NCBI GenBank assembly: GCA_036250225.1
Contig: JAPZLL010000032.1
Coordinates: 124,001-188,000 of the forward strand
DNA length: 64,000 nt
Direction: 5' to 3'
Source: Cercophora sp. LCS_1
Taxonomy: Eukaryota; Ascomycota; Sordariomycetes; Sordariales; Lasiosphaeriaceae
Of this stretch, positions 1 to 10,670 are shown one piece after another. Positions within the stretch are counted from its first letter, which is position 1; each line of letters opens with the position of its first letter. Under the pieces are notes generated by a model that saw only the letters and a program-made list of their open reading frames with translations, did not search any database and was not told the origin of the DNA. A program made the position numbers and the translations under genes.

Positions 1-713
1 ATGGCCAAAACTTCGGAGAAGACCTTGGCAGCAATGGGCATGTTGCCATCCCAGCCGAGCCAGCCGCCGTGAGCGGCATCGAGGTAGAGATGGACGTGGT
101 CGTACTGGAGGCTTGTAATGGCGTGCGCGATACCCTCACGGTAGACGGGCGCCGCGCCGGCGCACCCGGCAATCTCCATATTGGTGACAAGGTTGGCCAG
201 GGAATCGGGCTCGAGGACAATGGCAAAATCGAGATCCTTTGCCGCTGCAACCTTGGCGGCATACGGGGCGACGTACTCCTCCTTGTACCGCTTCAGCCCA
301 TCTTCGGCGCTCTTGAGCTCACCAGCACTCTCTCCGGCACTGCAATCGCGATCGGGAAGGTTGTAGAGAACAAGGCCGATCAGCTGGCGCTCTCCGGTCT
401 TGGCCTGGACCTCCCGAGCGGTACGAACAGCCGCATCGATGTTGGAGAGGTCGGCGATGCGTGACACCCAGACGAAGGTGCTGACTTTTTGGACCTTCTT
501 GATGCGTGTGGCGTGCACCTCGTCACCCTTTGCGACGAAGGTTTTGAGGGTTTGGTCCAACTTGGCGGCGTATTCAGGGTTGACGAAGAGTGTCTTGCCG
601 GTGAAAGGATTGACATCATCGGTGCCGTTTTGCCGGCGATGCCAACGAGTGGGACCGGCTGACGCCGCGCCTGCAGCTGAGAGGGCTGCGAGAAGGGTCG
701 AAGGACGCATGTT
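1..713 (-). CDS. GH6 family cellulase (cellobiohydrolase/endoglucanase), 3' part outside window
   Basis: Secreted glycoside hydrolase family 6 enzyme acting on beta-1,4-glucan. The frame is open without introns from the ATG at 713 to the window edge (237 complete codons). Residues 1-18 form a signal peptide (MRPSTLLAALSAAGAASA), followed by a short linker with WHRRQ and then the catalytic domain. Diagnostic GH6 blocks are visible: LVLYNLPDRDCSAG, whose RDC Asp matches the catalytic acid region; IVLEPDSLANLVTN; and HLYLDAAHGGWLGW. There is no N-terminal CBM1 cellulose-binding module or Ser/Thr linker, unlike T. reesei Cel6A, so this is a single-domain type. A C-terminal module cannot be excluded because the end is missing. 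A TATA box lies about 80 bp upstream of the ATG. Family assignment is firm; endo versus exo mode is not determinable here. Confidence 0.93.
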
Positions 714-2127
714 GAAGTGAAGAGGGGACTGAAGCTTGGTACGAAGAGAGCTTGAGTTGAGAGTAAGTCTTTGGATTTCCGATGCCCTCTTTATACCACT
801 GCCAACACGGAATTGAGCATGCAGATGCTGTCATCGCGGAACGGGTGACCATGATTCTGTAGATGGAATCATGCTGCACGCAATATCGCATGACATCGAG
901 TATATGGTTGTGGACCCTGGATCTGGACGATCTCCCGGAGGATTGTAGATGCGCGCATAGGATTGCCGGCATTGATATAGGGCGACCCACCGCGGCACGG
1001 CACCCAAGAGCCGCACACCTCCATCGGGCGCCGGATTTGACATGTTGGCGGGCCGCGTTCCGCCAAAACAGGCAAAAGGTGGCAACAAGACCCGGCTCCG
1101 AGATGTTGAGCGGCTGGCACCACGCGACGGCCGAAATGTGATTGGATGCAGGGAAGAATGAACCGGTTTCAAGACGGACCACGGGCGCAGACACTATGTC
1201 AAGTCAATAAATGGCCGTCTTGACGTGCTAGGCACCGGGCTGGATTCGATTTGATTCGGAGCGCCACAGTGACGTGCTTGCTGGGCACTCGGGGCCCGTC
1301 CGTTTGGCAGTTTATGCAGGTCGCCACGACCCTAGTTTGGTTATATCACTGGAGTTGAGAATTCTTTGGGGGGAAGATCACTTACAGTAGTGGCGAAAGT
1401 AACACAGAGTTGGCCGAGCGCGGGTATTCTCGGGGTTTCGACCAGGAAATTGACATGTATTAGTCGAAGCTGCGAGACACGAAGCTGCGAGAAATACAGA
1501 ACCCACTTTAGACAAGATGTTTGCCTGCGACGACCACCGTGATAGGACGTCGTTGGTGAAAAGGCGCTCCATGTTTGCGGTTGGAAGGGGAAGAAGACAG
1601 GCCGGGAAAAACAGAGAGTGTCGAAGACGGGAATGCAGAGAGTTGCCATCGTGAGATTTTTCCCTGCCGCTTGGCGCGCCCAGAATGCGCAGTCTGCGAG
1701 CAATGAACATTTGGGCAGAAAATAAACCCAGAGGCTTCCAGCAGTCGTGTCGTGAAGCTGTAAGCGTTGAGCATTATCGCAAGCGAATAGATTGGGAAAC
1801 AAGATCCCTAATCTAGTCGCACAGCGTCTCGCACCAGCGCACCTGCCCGATTGACACTCACATGACGGCGCGGCTGCCTGCTAGCCGGATGAATTGGTGC
1901 CGACGTGGGGCGGCTGCGTCTGTCCACAGACGCGCTTCTGCTTGGTGTCCCCACACAACGTCTCAACCACAACGCGCCGAAATTAATCGGACTTCAGCTG
2001 GGGACGCTGCGATCAACGCTATGATGTGCCCCGCTTCTTCTTCCATATCCGAGGCCGCAACTATCACGATGTTTGAAGAGCCACAACCGTCGCCCAAACA
2101 TCCACGCAGCCCAATCCGAGCGAAGCG
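714..2127. other. Gene-free stretch upstream of the GH6 gene
   Basis: Apart from the GH6 promoter at its left edge I see no recognisable gene. The open frames (for example on the minus strand at 1341-1802) have no domain resemblance and no convincing splice pattern. Confidence 0.5.
790..795 (-). promoter_or_regulatory. TATA box of the GH6 gene
   Basis: On the minus strand this reads TATAAA in the context TGGTATAAAGAGGG, 77-82 bp upstream of the GH6 start codon, a usual distance for a fungal core promoter with a short leader. Confidence 0.6.
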
Positions 2128-2427
2128 ATGAACCTAGCGAGCATATCCGATACTTCAAGCGATCTTCAGGTGCACAACAATGCAAGGACAAAGCGAGACA
2201 TCAGCCCCGAGATTCCCAACTACAGGCCGGTCATTCTAAAATTACACTCGATCGTCATCTTGCTTCTATACGTTTGCGGCTTGTTTTCAATCACCGAGTA
2301 CGCGCGCCAGGTTGCCCCTGCAATTACTGGTTACAGAGAGCTACAGAAAGAGAGACAAAATGAACTCTCGTCTCCGAACATCATCTCCCTATGTCGCCCC
2401 ACGCCCATACCCTGTCTCCTCCCATAG
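2128..2427 (+). pseudogene. N-terminal fragment of a membrane protein
   Basis: A 99-codon frame starting at the ATG at 2128 encodes a polar N-terminus followed by NYRPVILKLHSIVILLLYV, one transmembrane segment (about residues 34-56), then a charged stretch (GYRELQKERQN). The YRP + single helix layout resembles the N-terminus of large fungal membrane proteins of the DUF3433 type. The frame ends soon afterwards in low-information sequence and runs into the 3' end of the HET gene on the other strand, so the rest of the gene is missing. It could also be a small stand-alone membrane protein. The resemblance is from memory of the family pattern, so confidence is low. Confidence 0.3.
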
Positions 2428-4801
2428 TTGCAGTTGCCTCTTGTATGAGTTGTGCGTCAGTGCAAGCGTGGGGTGGATTGTTAGCATGTTCTTTTGAACA
2501 GTGTTAAACGAATGCTTGCTTCTCCTCATTAGATATGCTACCACTACCACGGACGCGGTGTTCGGTGTATCGGTTGCACAAATCAGAACTTGCTGGCTGT
2601 TTGATGTGTTTGTTGGTGGTGGCGGCGACGATGATCCCTGTTTTGACTGAGCAAGACGAGCGTCTATAAAGTCGCATATCTGCGGCAGGAGAGAAAGTAA
2701 CTTGCTTGAGTGATGTGCTCGGATGTGAAGAATGTCATGTAACGGAATTCGTTGCAGCATTGGCAGCCCAAATACGCCAGATCGACCAAGCAACACCAAT
2801 GCCGTGGGTGAGCAATTTGGCGATATAGTCGTGCAAGGCATATTGACTAGAATATGACTTGTCACTTTCAGTGTCGTTTCAACGCGGGGTTTCGATACTG
2901 CTGGCTTCTCAAGAAGCCCATTTGACACTCCAAGATCAAAGCCGACGGTGTGAAGACGAGTTGGAGGAACAACCGATAGTGTGATGGAGCAATGGTGACC
3001 CAGCTTGATCGTGGAGAGTATTGAGCCGCCCCACGGTAAATCCAAGGAACTATTTTCCGAAAGGGAATCCAGGTCCACCGAGCGTCGTACGGTTGTAAAC
3101 GCTGGACCAGGCTCCAACATCGCCTCCCAATGACGCCGGAGACCGGCCTTTCTGCGCCACCCCTTGGGCGGGTCAGAAATTGTCTGTAGATGGCATATAG
3201 GTCGTGACAGTCCATTGTCTACTGCGATCCCATAGACAATGAGAAGCCATGTAGGCGTCGCTGGACTTGTCATTTTGATGAAGATGAGTCCTGTTCTCCC
3301 ACGGCCTTCATCTGAGCCTCTAACATTTATCGTGAGGTACGACTCGTCCAAGCTCTTGACTCCTGGCTCCATAAACTTCCCAGGAGGCTCGACGGCGAGT
3401 GAAGAGACGTCGAATTCGGCATACTTGCCGATCGGAATGCACAGACGGAGAGGGGCCTCTGAAATTCGAGCCCCAAGGGTCGTACCTAAGTGTGATACTG
3501 AAGGTTCTTGGAACGCGATGTACAGCTCTGTCGGCCGGAAGCTTGGAAGCGCGTGTAAGGGGAGTCTGAATAGGTGTGTGTTTGACTGCTTGAACGTGAC
3601 ACCCATATAGCTGCTGAGCTCGATGCAAACAAGGCCCGGCTCAGGATCACCTGCCATTGTGTGCAGCGCGAATATCCACACAAGTTCGGAACTGAAGCCA
3701 TCCTGAAACCGACCGTCAGGCCTTACAAACAGGTGCAAGCGTAGACCTCGAGGTGTCAGCAATGGAGGTGTGAATATGTCGATGCCGCTGCTGGCTGGCA
3801 GTATCCCAAGAATGTCGGGAACTAATGTGGAGAGGGTCTGAGGCATAACGCACTTGACATCGCGCCAACGGAAACTGGTTACCCTTTCGTCATCGAGATT
3901 CAGAAGTTTGTCTTCTCCGTCTTTGAACTGGCGAGGGTGATAAGCAAAGGGAATATTGCTGAGGTCGAGATGCATTTCCTGTCGGTTGTTGGGGCATGTC
4001 CATCCGAGAATCGAATAGTCTTCCTCTTGTTTTAAGATCTCTCCTTGTAGCCTGACGAAGGCCTTGGAGCCTTCTCCGTAGAGGAGCGGCATGTTGACGT
4101 TGAAAATTCCAAGCAGGCAGTAGGCAACGTCCTCTTTCCGCGTCGTCTCTCGCTGTGATGCCCCTGAAGAAAGTCAGCCCATATCTTCATTCCTGCTGTC
4201 GAGTTGGGTTGGGTATTTCGTCCATACATGACATACGTGCTGCCACAGAATAGCTCGACAAGCTTCGCTCGTGAGCCAATACTGCAGCATCGATACCAGT
4301 GATTCTCTCGACGAGGTTCGACAACATCCTCTTTGTACCTATCAAGGTCCAGTCGTGGGCGTAAAACTCGACAGAGGGCGGAGCGATGAGTTCTTGTAGC
4401 GTCCAGCCCCGAGTGAACCACCTTGAGCGGGCGAATGTCTCCTCATCCAGGACTGGTGCAGGGGTTGGTACGTCCTCGAGGTAAGCATAACAAACTTCAG
4501 CTTGAAGATACCAGGTGAACATGGAGTTGATGGCCTCCGACAACTCGGCGCTGGAAGACTTGTCGATGCAGCATGTGTCGATCCACACCCACTCAATCCC
4601 GTCTTTCACGGCCTGTGAGCAGCACTTGCGTATTTTCGCGGATCCGCTTTTTAAATCCAACACCGCGGCCCTGGAGCCTTGATTGATCTCCTCGTAGGTG
4701 GCTTCATCCGCGCCCCAGGTATGAGACAGAACTGCGTAAATGGGCCGGGTTGTGTCGTAAAAAAACTTGAACTCATATGTTTTCGCGTTGAGAAGGCGCA
4801 T
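2389..4801 (-). CDS. HET-domain protein with C-terminal degenerate dual-specificity phosphatase-like domain
   Basis: Two exons: 4801-4228 and 4163-2389, with a 64-nt intron (GTATGG..TTCAG). The splice restores the conserved RMSWASQRETTRKEDVA block, giving 782 residues. The start is supported by the typical MRLLN opening of this HET subtype. The HET domain (about residues 20-190) shows YAVLSHTWG, WVWIDTCCIDK and FTRGWTLQELIAP, then AYCLLGIFNVNMPLLYGEG. HET domains trigger heterokaryon-incompatibility cell death in fungi. The middle part is unrecognised. Residues about 647-776 follow the dual-specificity phosphatase pattern: RIPLHD, LPQICDFIDARL, VLICATDTPNTAS running straight into VVVVAYLM, then YKRQLQLWEETGY. 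Aligned without a gap to the usual VxVHCxxGxSRS loop, the catalytic Cys is Ala and the Arg is Thr, so it should be catalytically dead. HET assignment is firm; the phosphatase-like domain is an inference from pattern. Confidence 0.85.
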
Positions 4802-5823
4802 CGCGCATGTTCAGGCTTCTAATGCGATGGGTATGTGTTTGGTGCAGGTCAAGGTTCAGCGTGCGCATTGGCATGTTTGTTGAGCGCTTCTGCCTGACCA
4901 TTGCCGCCGTGGCTGACTGTCTTCACCCTCAGTGGAGCGGAGTTTGCCGCTCCCAGGCCCGAACACTAATCAACGCCAAGAGGAACTTCTTCTAGGCTAG
5001 GATCTCCTCCAAGGCAGTTTCCCAAAGGGAATTCGCCGCAGCGTTCTCCTAAGGTGCATTCAGTAAGGTCTCAGGGGCTGACAATGATTCGAGCCTCGGC
5101 TACGCCGATTGGGAGTCATAAAACTGTGACGGTCACTCCTATCTTTTCCCCTTCTAGCAGCTGGAGGGAAGCCCATCCAGACATGTTTACGACGACCCCG
5201 ACTTGAGTTTAGCTTCCCAACTCACCCCTGTCCATTTATCCGACATCTTACAGTGTCAATTTTGCATGGCCCTGCTGACCGTGGCGACATCGCAGTCGTT
5301 CTCAACGAGGTCCCTACGGCCAAAGTGACGGGCCATTGCTCGGGCCTACTCGAGGGAGTGTTGAATAGGGGATAATAGCCGAATAACCTGATTTAGTATA
5401 GTAGCTGAATTCGTATTCCCCGGCGCCTTCCTATTTTGTTTAACCCTGTCATGGCCAATCAGGCAGCCATTGCTCGCTACGTGGACCCCGGTGATGGCAT
5501 GAATTGTAGTGCGCGATGCAACACTACAACTTCAATGCTCGACTGAGCTGATTCAGCTGACAAAGCGCCAGGCAGGCAGCCATTGAAGAGTGGCCAATGT
5601 GCCCCATGAGGGCATAAGTTCCAATTGCTTGATGGCAACGCTCAGGAGGTCATTCCGAACACCAACTTGAGGAAGCAAAAAAAAAAAAAAAAAAAAAAAG
5701 GGGAGGGGGGGACTGTACATAAATATCGCGGCGCCCGACGTGCAAGAGACACAATCCCTCAACCGCTCGCAATCAACCCAGCCCTCTCCCCACCACACTC
5801 GCTATTTTTCATCGTTTATCAAC
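4802..5823. other. Gene-free stretch between HET gene and secreted-protein gene
   Basis: Divergent promoter region. It contains a 21-bp A run at about 5679-5699 and a TATA-like ATAAATA near 5719-5725, about 100 bp before the next ATG. I see no gene in it. Confidence 0.5.
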
Positions 5824-6709
5824 ATGCTTTACGCAATCACACTCGTTCTCGCCGCGCTCGGTGCCAAGGCGGCCCCCCTCGTGGATCCCACCATCGCTGC
5901 TACAGACCCCAGCACCCACCCCGAACTCAAAGCCACTCGCGTCTTGATCGCCAGCTGGGACGAGGACGGGGTCAAGGCCAGCATGTACGGATACGGCGGG
6001 CTTGTCGACTCCCCCTTGACCCTCGACAACGGCACCACAATCACGGTGCAGAACTGGGCCAACGGAACCAGCGTCGAGATCGAGGGAGCTGTCGTCTTCG
6101 ATGATGATGAAGACGACGGCGAGGGCCTCGGCAAACGCATGGTCTCACTCGAGAAGGGTGCCCTTGAAGCCCGCGTCTGCAAGCGAAGCTGCAAGCGCAC
6201 CATCAACGTCTGGGCCAACACTGTCAAGGAGGGTGCGTCTTCCTGGATTCCCTAACTCGTCTTCTCTCCATGTGCCCTCAGCTAACCCGGCCCACCCAGG
6301 AACCTGGTACCCTGCATTCAAGTCCACCGACCGTGTGGCCTTTGACTACGGCCACATCTCGTTCTGCGACTCCATCATCACCCTGCCAACATTTTCCGGC
6401 TCCATCGGGCTCAGCATCGGCGTCCTCAGCGGCGCTCTGGGCATTGCCCCCGAGGGCGCCTCCAGCAAGGGCCGTTGCTACGGCTGCAACGCGCAGAGCG
6501 GGTGCTGGAAGCTCTGGACGCAGACCAAGATGCACTGGAAGGATGCTCATGTTTACCGTCGCGATGTTCAGGAGGACAACGGTATGAATGCTTGTTCCAT
6601 CTGCAACAGGGAGTGGGACAGGACTGAGGATCTGGGTATCGTGCGTGCTGATTACGCAGAGACCTCCGACGGTTTGCCTATCATCATCCCCCAGTGCCGG
6701 AAGTGTTGA
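5824..6709 (+). CDS. Secreted Cys-rich preproprotein with Kex2 site
   Basis: Two exons, 5824-6232 and 6300-6709, with a 67-nt intron (GTGCGT, branch GCTAACC, acceptor CAG); 272 residues. Residues 1-17 are a signal peptide. Residues 18-103 form a pro-region ending in an acidic run (DDDEDDGE) and a dibasic GLGKR site at 101-105, the classic Kex2 processing signal; two more basic pairs (CKR, CKR) follow at 119-125. The mature part has ten cysteines (119, 123, 159, 196, 199, 205, 235, 238, 269, 272), a Gly-rich hydrophobic helix (about 166-187) and the ends CYGCN and CRKC. I do not recognise the family. The layout (signal, acidic propeptide, KR cleavage, Cys-rich hydrophobic product) is shared by effector-like and killer-toxin-like fungal secreted proteins, but no homology to a named one is claimed. 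Confidence 0.8.
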
Positions 6710-7171
6710 TCGGTGTTGAAACCTTGGGGTGTCGCTCTTGAGCTGAACAATTTGTTTGTTGTTGCTTCTTTATCTTCTGCTGCTGTGTATTTACTAGCTA
6801 CCTTGAGGTACCTTATTTCCTGGAATAAAATACAGTTCTGAAAAGACGCCCACTTGGTGATATGGGTGGGGTTAGTGTCTTGAGCTGACGCTGAGTGAGA
6901 TTCCATTTCCGTTGTAAGGGTTGGCGACAGTGACTCCGAAAACTGCCTGCTGCTTCGCAACACGCAAACCCAGGGCATAATACCCAGAAAAGAGCTTTCC
7001 CATTTAATTTTGCTTGTAACCGCAGTATCCTGACGTTAATTTGATATGGAGAACCTGGCATTGCATGAGTTTCGCGGGCCAAGAACAACTTGTTGGATTG
7101 AAGCCAGTGAGCTTCGCTGATTAGACATTAGGCAACTATTTTTCGATGCACAAAGTAAAGTAACTAGGTAG
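6710..7171. other. Convergent intergenic region
   Basis: Lies between the 3' end of the secreted-protein gene and the 3' end of the minus-strand seven-helix gene. It should hold both 3' UTRs. No gene seen. Confidence 0.5.
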
Positions 7172-8514
7172 TCAGTCGTTGCCCTTGCTCATTGGCGACG
7201 ACGTAAGGCCATTTGCACACTCAATATCGAGCTCCGACCCGTTGCTCCGCCCCCTGGTGACGACGCGGGTGCTCTTCCCGTCTTCCGTTTCCTCCAACCC
7301 GGAACCCCTCAGCGTGCTGGTCCCGCTACGGAGGCTAAAGGCTACGCGTTTGGGGGTTGGCATGTAGCCGTCGGGGCCGGCGACGTGCGAATGCCTTTGA
7401 GACCGCAGCGAGCCGAGCAAGCGGGGCATGGTGGCCGCAACGAGGGGCTTCAATGTGGGCAGGCAAACGGCCACGACGCCGATGGCGAGCTCGAGGAAGG
7501 AGAAGGTGGCGGCCCCGACATTGTCCCAGGTCGGGTCCTTGGCCGCTGCCGCCGCGTCGAGGGTTTGGATCCGGTAGATGGAGATGGCGCAGGGACTGTG
7601 TGCGTCGCCCACCGTCAGCCCACAGATGCATCTCGCCGGGGTATGAGGAAGGGGGGCGCTTACAAAATGCCGAGGCCAAAGATGGCCAACAGCATCAGCT
7701 TCTGGCGCCGGGGCAACTGGAGAGAGGTGACGACGGGTATAGGCATGATGAAAAGAGCAAAGTCGGTAGCCACGTTGACGCCTGCCATGACGTACCACAC
7801 CGTCTTAAAGTTCATGCAGCGGCCGGGCACCGCCGGGTTCCAAAACGACTCGACGGGCGTGCAGACCAGCGGTAGCATGACGGAGAGCGTGATGCCCCAG
7901 GCGCTGAGAAGGACGAGAAAGCCGAGCGTGACATGCCGCAGAAAAGTCTGAATGAAGATTCGCCGGTATTGCAGGACGATGGAGATCTTGGTTAGGCATA
8001 CGGCGACGTTGTAGACGACGATGGAGCTGTAAAATGCCTGGGAATGTGTCAGCACGGGAGTAGGCAGGACGCCGGCCGGCTGCATGTGCGGTTTTGCTTG
8101 CCTTCATGTAAGGGGTGAAGTGCTCCTTGGACATGGTCCACACGTGCCGGCCAAGGCCCCACTGGGTTTCTGGCCAGATGATGAGTGACTTGAGGGCCCA
8201 GGAGGATGTCTCATTGGGGGCAGGAATTTACCCAAACCAATCGCCACCGCAGAAGCAATGGTCAAAATCTAGGGGCTCTGTCAGCTTTCCTTGATGCGTG
8301 CGTGCCAGGAGCCGCGAGAGCATGTGCGACGACATACCTGCGCAGCAACCATAACCCCATCATCCCAGCCAAAGCTTCGGAGAAGGACGTGACGGCAATA
8401 GCAACGCAGCAAAACGGCTAGCGTGGAGACGGCGCTGGCAACGGTGAGAATCGCCACGATCTCGCCGGTTCTCGACTCCCCATCGAGGGCGGGATCTCCT
8501 TGCAAAACAGCCAT
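7172..8514 (-). CDS. Seven-transmembrane SAT4/PTH11-like (fungal rhodopsin-domain) membrane protein
   Basis: Five exons: 8514-8338, 8268-8232, 8169-8102, 8037-7664, 7595-7172; 359 residues. Exon choice is anchored by the family motif ETQWGLGRH (exons 2-3), SSIVVYNVAVCLTKISI, WNPAVPGRCMN, NVATDFALFIMPIP and the seven hydrophobic helices. The third intron (8101-8038) has a GC donor (AAG|GCAAGC) and a normal AG acceptor; no GT donor keeps the frame. Members of this large fungal family are plasma-membrane proteins. PTH11 of the rice blast fungus senses surface cues, but most paralogues have no known role. The hydrophilic C-terminal tail (about 80 residues, Ser/Arg-rich) is probably cytoplasmic. 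Confidence 0.85.
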
Positions 8515-10670
8515 GTTAAATATTCTGTGGGTTGGATTTTTGCCAAAGAGTGGGATCTCGCCGATAAGCTGAAGACATGCTGGATGCCTTGGTTATATGT
8601 ATTCAGGTTTTCTGAGCGATGGATCGCCCGTTCCCGCGAGCCCATCGACCCGCCTCCATTCCTGCGCGACCTCAATCTGAGCGGCCAGCAGATTTTCTCC
8701 ATGGGGTAATTCGTGGTGAAGCCGTGCCGATCCTTACGGTGAGAAGCTGCCATCGCGTCGCCCGATCGAGTCAGTCCCAGGGGTGCAGTGCGGGGTACTT
8801 GGCGTCTTAGCACAGCGATCAACCCAGATCTAATCCCTGGAGGGGCGCGCGCACTGACACTCCAGCTCCAGCTCTCCACCTGCCCAGCGATCAAATCCAC
8901 TGGGTCATTCACAAGACAGCCCGATCCGGTGGATGAATTTCCCTGTTGCGTGCAGATCTCGATTAGATACACTGCCCTTCATCCGAACATTTCCGCCCTC
9001 GGTTTTGCGGGGTTCTGTTGAGACAACCGGCATCTACTGAACTCACAACCCCCTTCCACCCCCACGTTCAGCTTTTCTCGACTCTCAAAGTCAACGCCCA
9101 CTAGCCAGCAGAAACCACAGATCACTGCATGCGATACCAACCAAGTCCTCCTCCTCCCAATCAAGTGATGCATCTGGGCCGTCGCGCGTGCGTCCGGCAC
9201 ACCGGGAGGTGGAAGTTGTCTCCTTGCGAGGTGGCCGGGAGACTCTGCGGGTACGTCACGTAGTGCCACACAATCATGATAGATGCAACTCGGTGCTCAT
9301 GGCTGAACTGCAATCTGGTGCTTAGTGTTTCTCCGACGACATCTTCTCAGCACATCAAACAGCCCTTATTGTTCTCGGTAGTAGGCGTGCAGCGAAGGGG
9401 TACATGATGCACCGCCTCACGTCATCGGACCCAGCCAAGCGGGAGCTTACTTTGGATTGCTCTGTGCCCTGTTGCGGGCGCCTTCCCTTCTCGGATCTGC
9501 TGTCGAACTATCGATACTTCCAACACCTGCAACCCCAGCACGTCCAGCAACCGCTCGAGATAGCCACCGATACCGTCCGCCTGCTGCATCGCCACAATGT
9601 CTCGTTCCCGAACCCGCTTGCCGCTCTTTCCGTCGTTCTCCCTGCCGGCCATTCGACGCCTTCGATGGGCCCACCCTAGCCGCTGCTGGAGTGCCTTTCG
9701 CGCCAAGAACGACTCGTACCCTTCCTCGAGCACAATGCCTCCGCTCGACATCTCCCCCACCGGTAGCGTTTGCCTCGGCGGTGGGCTCGACGCGAAGAAC
9801 TGGATCTGCGCCCACTCTTAGAACTTGCAGCAGCCACGAGCCTGCGCTTCCGCCATCGTGACGTCCCCGCACCATGTTTCGTCGACGCGCCAGGTCAGAT
9901 GGTCCTGGGAAGATTCCTCGCGAGCGACTTTTCCAACACTGCATACGAACGCCTGATGGCGAGCAAGGTCGCAAACCCGTCGCCACAGTTGGCGCTCCCC
10001 CTGGCGTGCGCCCCCACATCGGTAGCCGACCGCAAGAGCTGCCGGGTGTCTTACGCGCAGTCCTCGGGGGACCCGCAGCGGCACCGCCACACATTGTAGA
10101 CCCGGAGGGTATACTGTGCTTCTATACGGAGCGTCGCAGGCTTCGCCCTAGTGGACAGCAAGTCGCTACTACCCTACAACCCTGCGATACCCAGGACCGT
10201 AGCACCCCTGACTTGGGGCCCGACACGGGGCTAAACAGAGAAGTCCTGGCAAAACTGCTGGCCTACTCTGCTGCTACTGAGGGCTGGTCCGGGAGAGTCG
10301 ACAAAGCTGAGAGATGGCGCGACGCCGTTATAATGTTTGATGCCTACCCTCGCGACGACAGATGGCGCTCGACCCAAGGATCGCATTGGGTGGAAGGCGT
10401 CAAGGTCGTCCTAAACACTGCGTCGATGACGCCTCCACTTCTGTAGCTAGATTAGCCAATGGAGGATTTCCCACCCAGCGCGTAGTATTACTTAGTGGAC
10501 TTGATGGCCAACATACCTTACTCCTGAGTTTAACTTCATTGGTGATAAGTTGTCAGTGGACCCTCCAAGGTGAGTCAGCAGGCAAATGCGCCTGGCTTCT
10601 CTTTACTCGCCGCCTGGTTATCTTCGCTCCCCCCTCAATACTAACTTTTCCCCACGCAACCACAATCGCC
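8515..10670. other. Long gene-poor stretch
   Basis: No gene recognised. Overlapping frames of 70-215 codons exist on both strands between 9400 and 10450, but none shows a domain, signal peptide or splice pattern. The plus frame ending at 10446 runs into the leader of the HNH gene. The region may hold decayed coding sequence, which I cannot identify. Confidence 0.4.

Noticed and set aside
1341..1802. 153-codon minus frame that ends near a GTAAGT
   Set aside because: No downstream exon with coding character and no family resemblance.
7357..7951. Two long plus-strand frames (172 and 188 codons)
   Set aside because: Antisense to exons of the seven-helix gene; Arg/Gly-rich composition typical of shadow frames in GC-rich DNA.
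9447..10446. Overlapping frames of 134-215 codons on both strands
   Set aside because: No domain, signal peptide or splice support; mutually overlapping in opposite strands.
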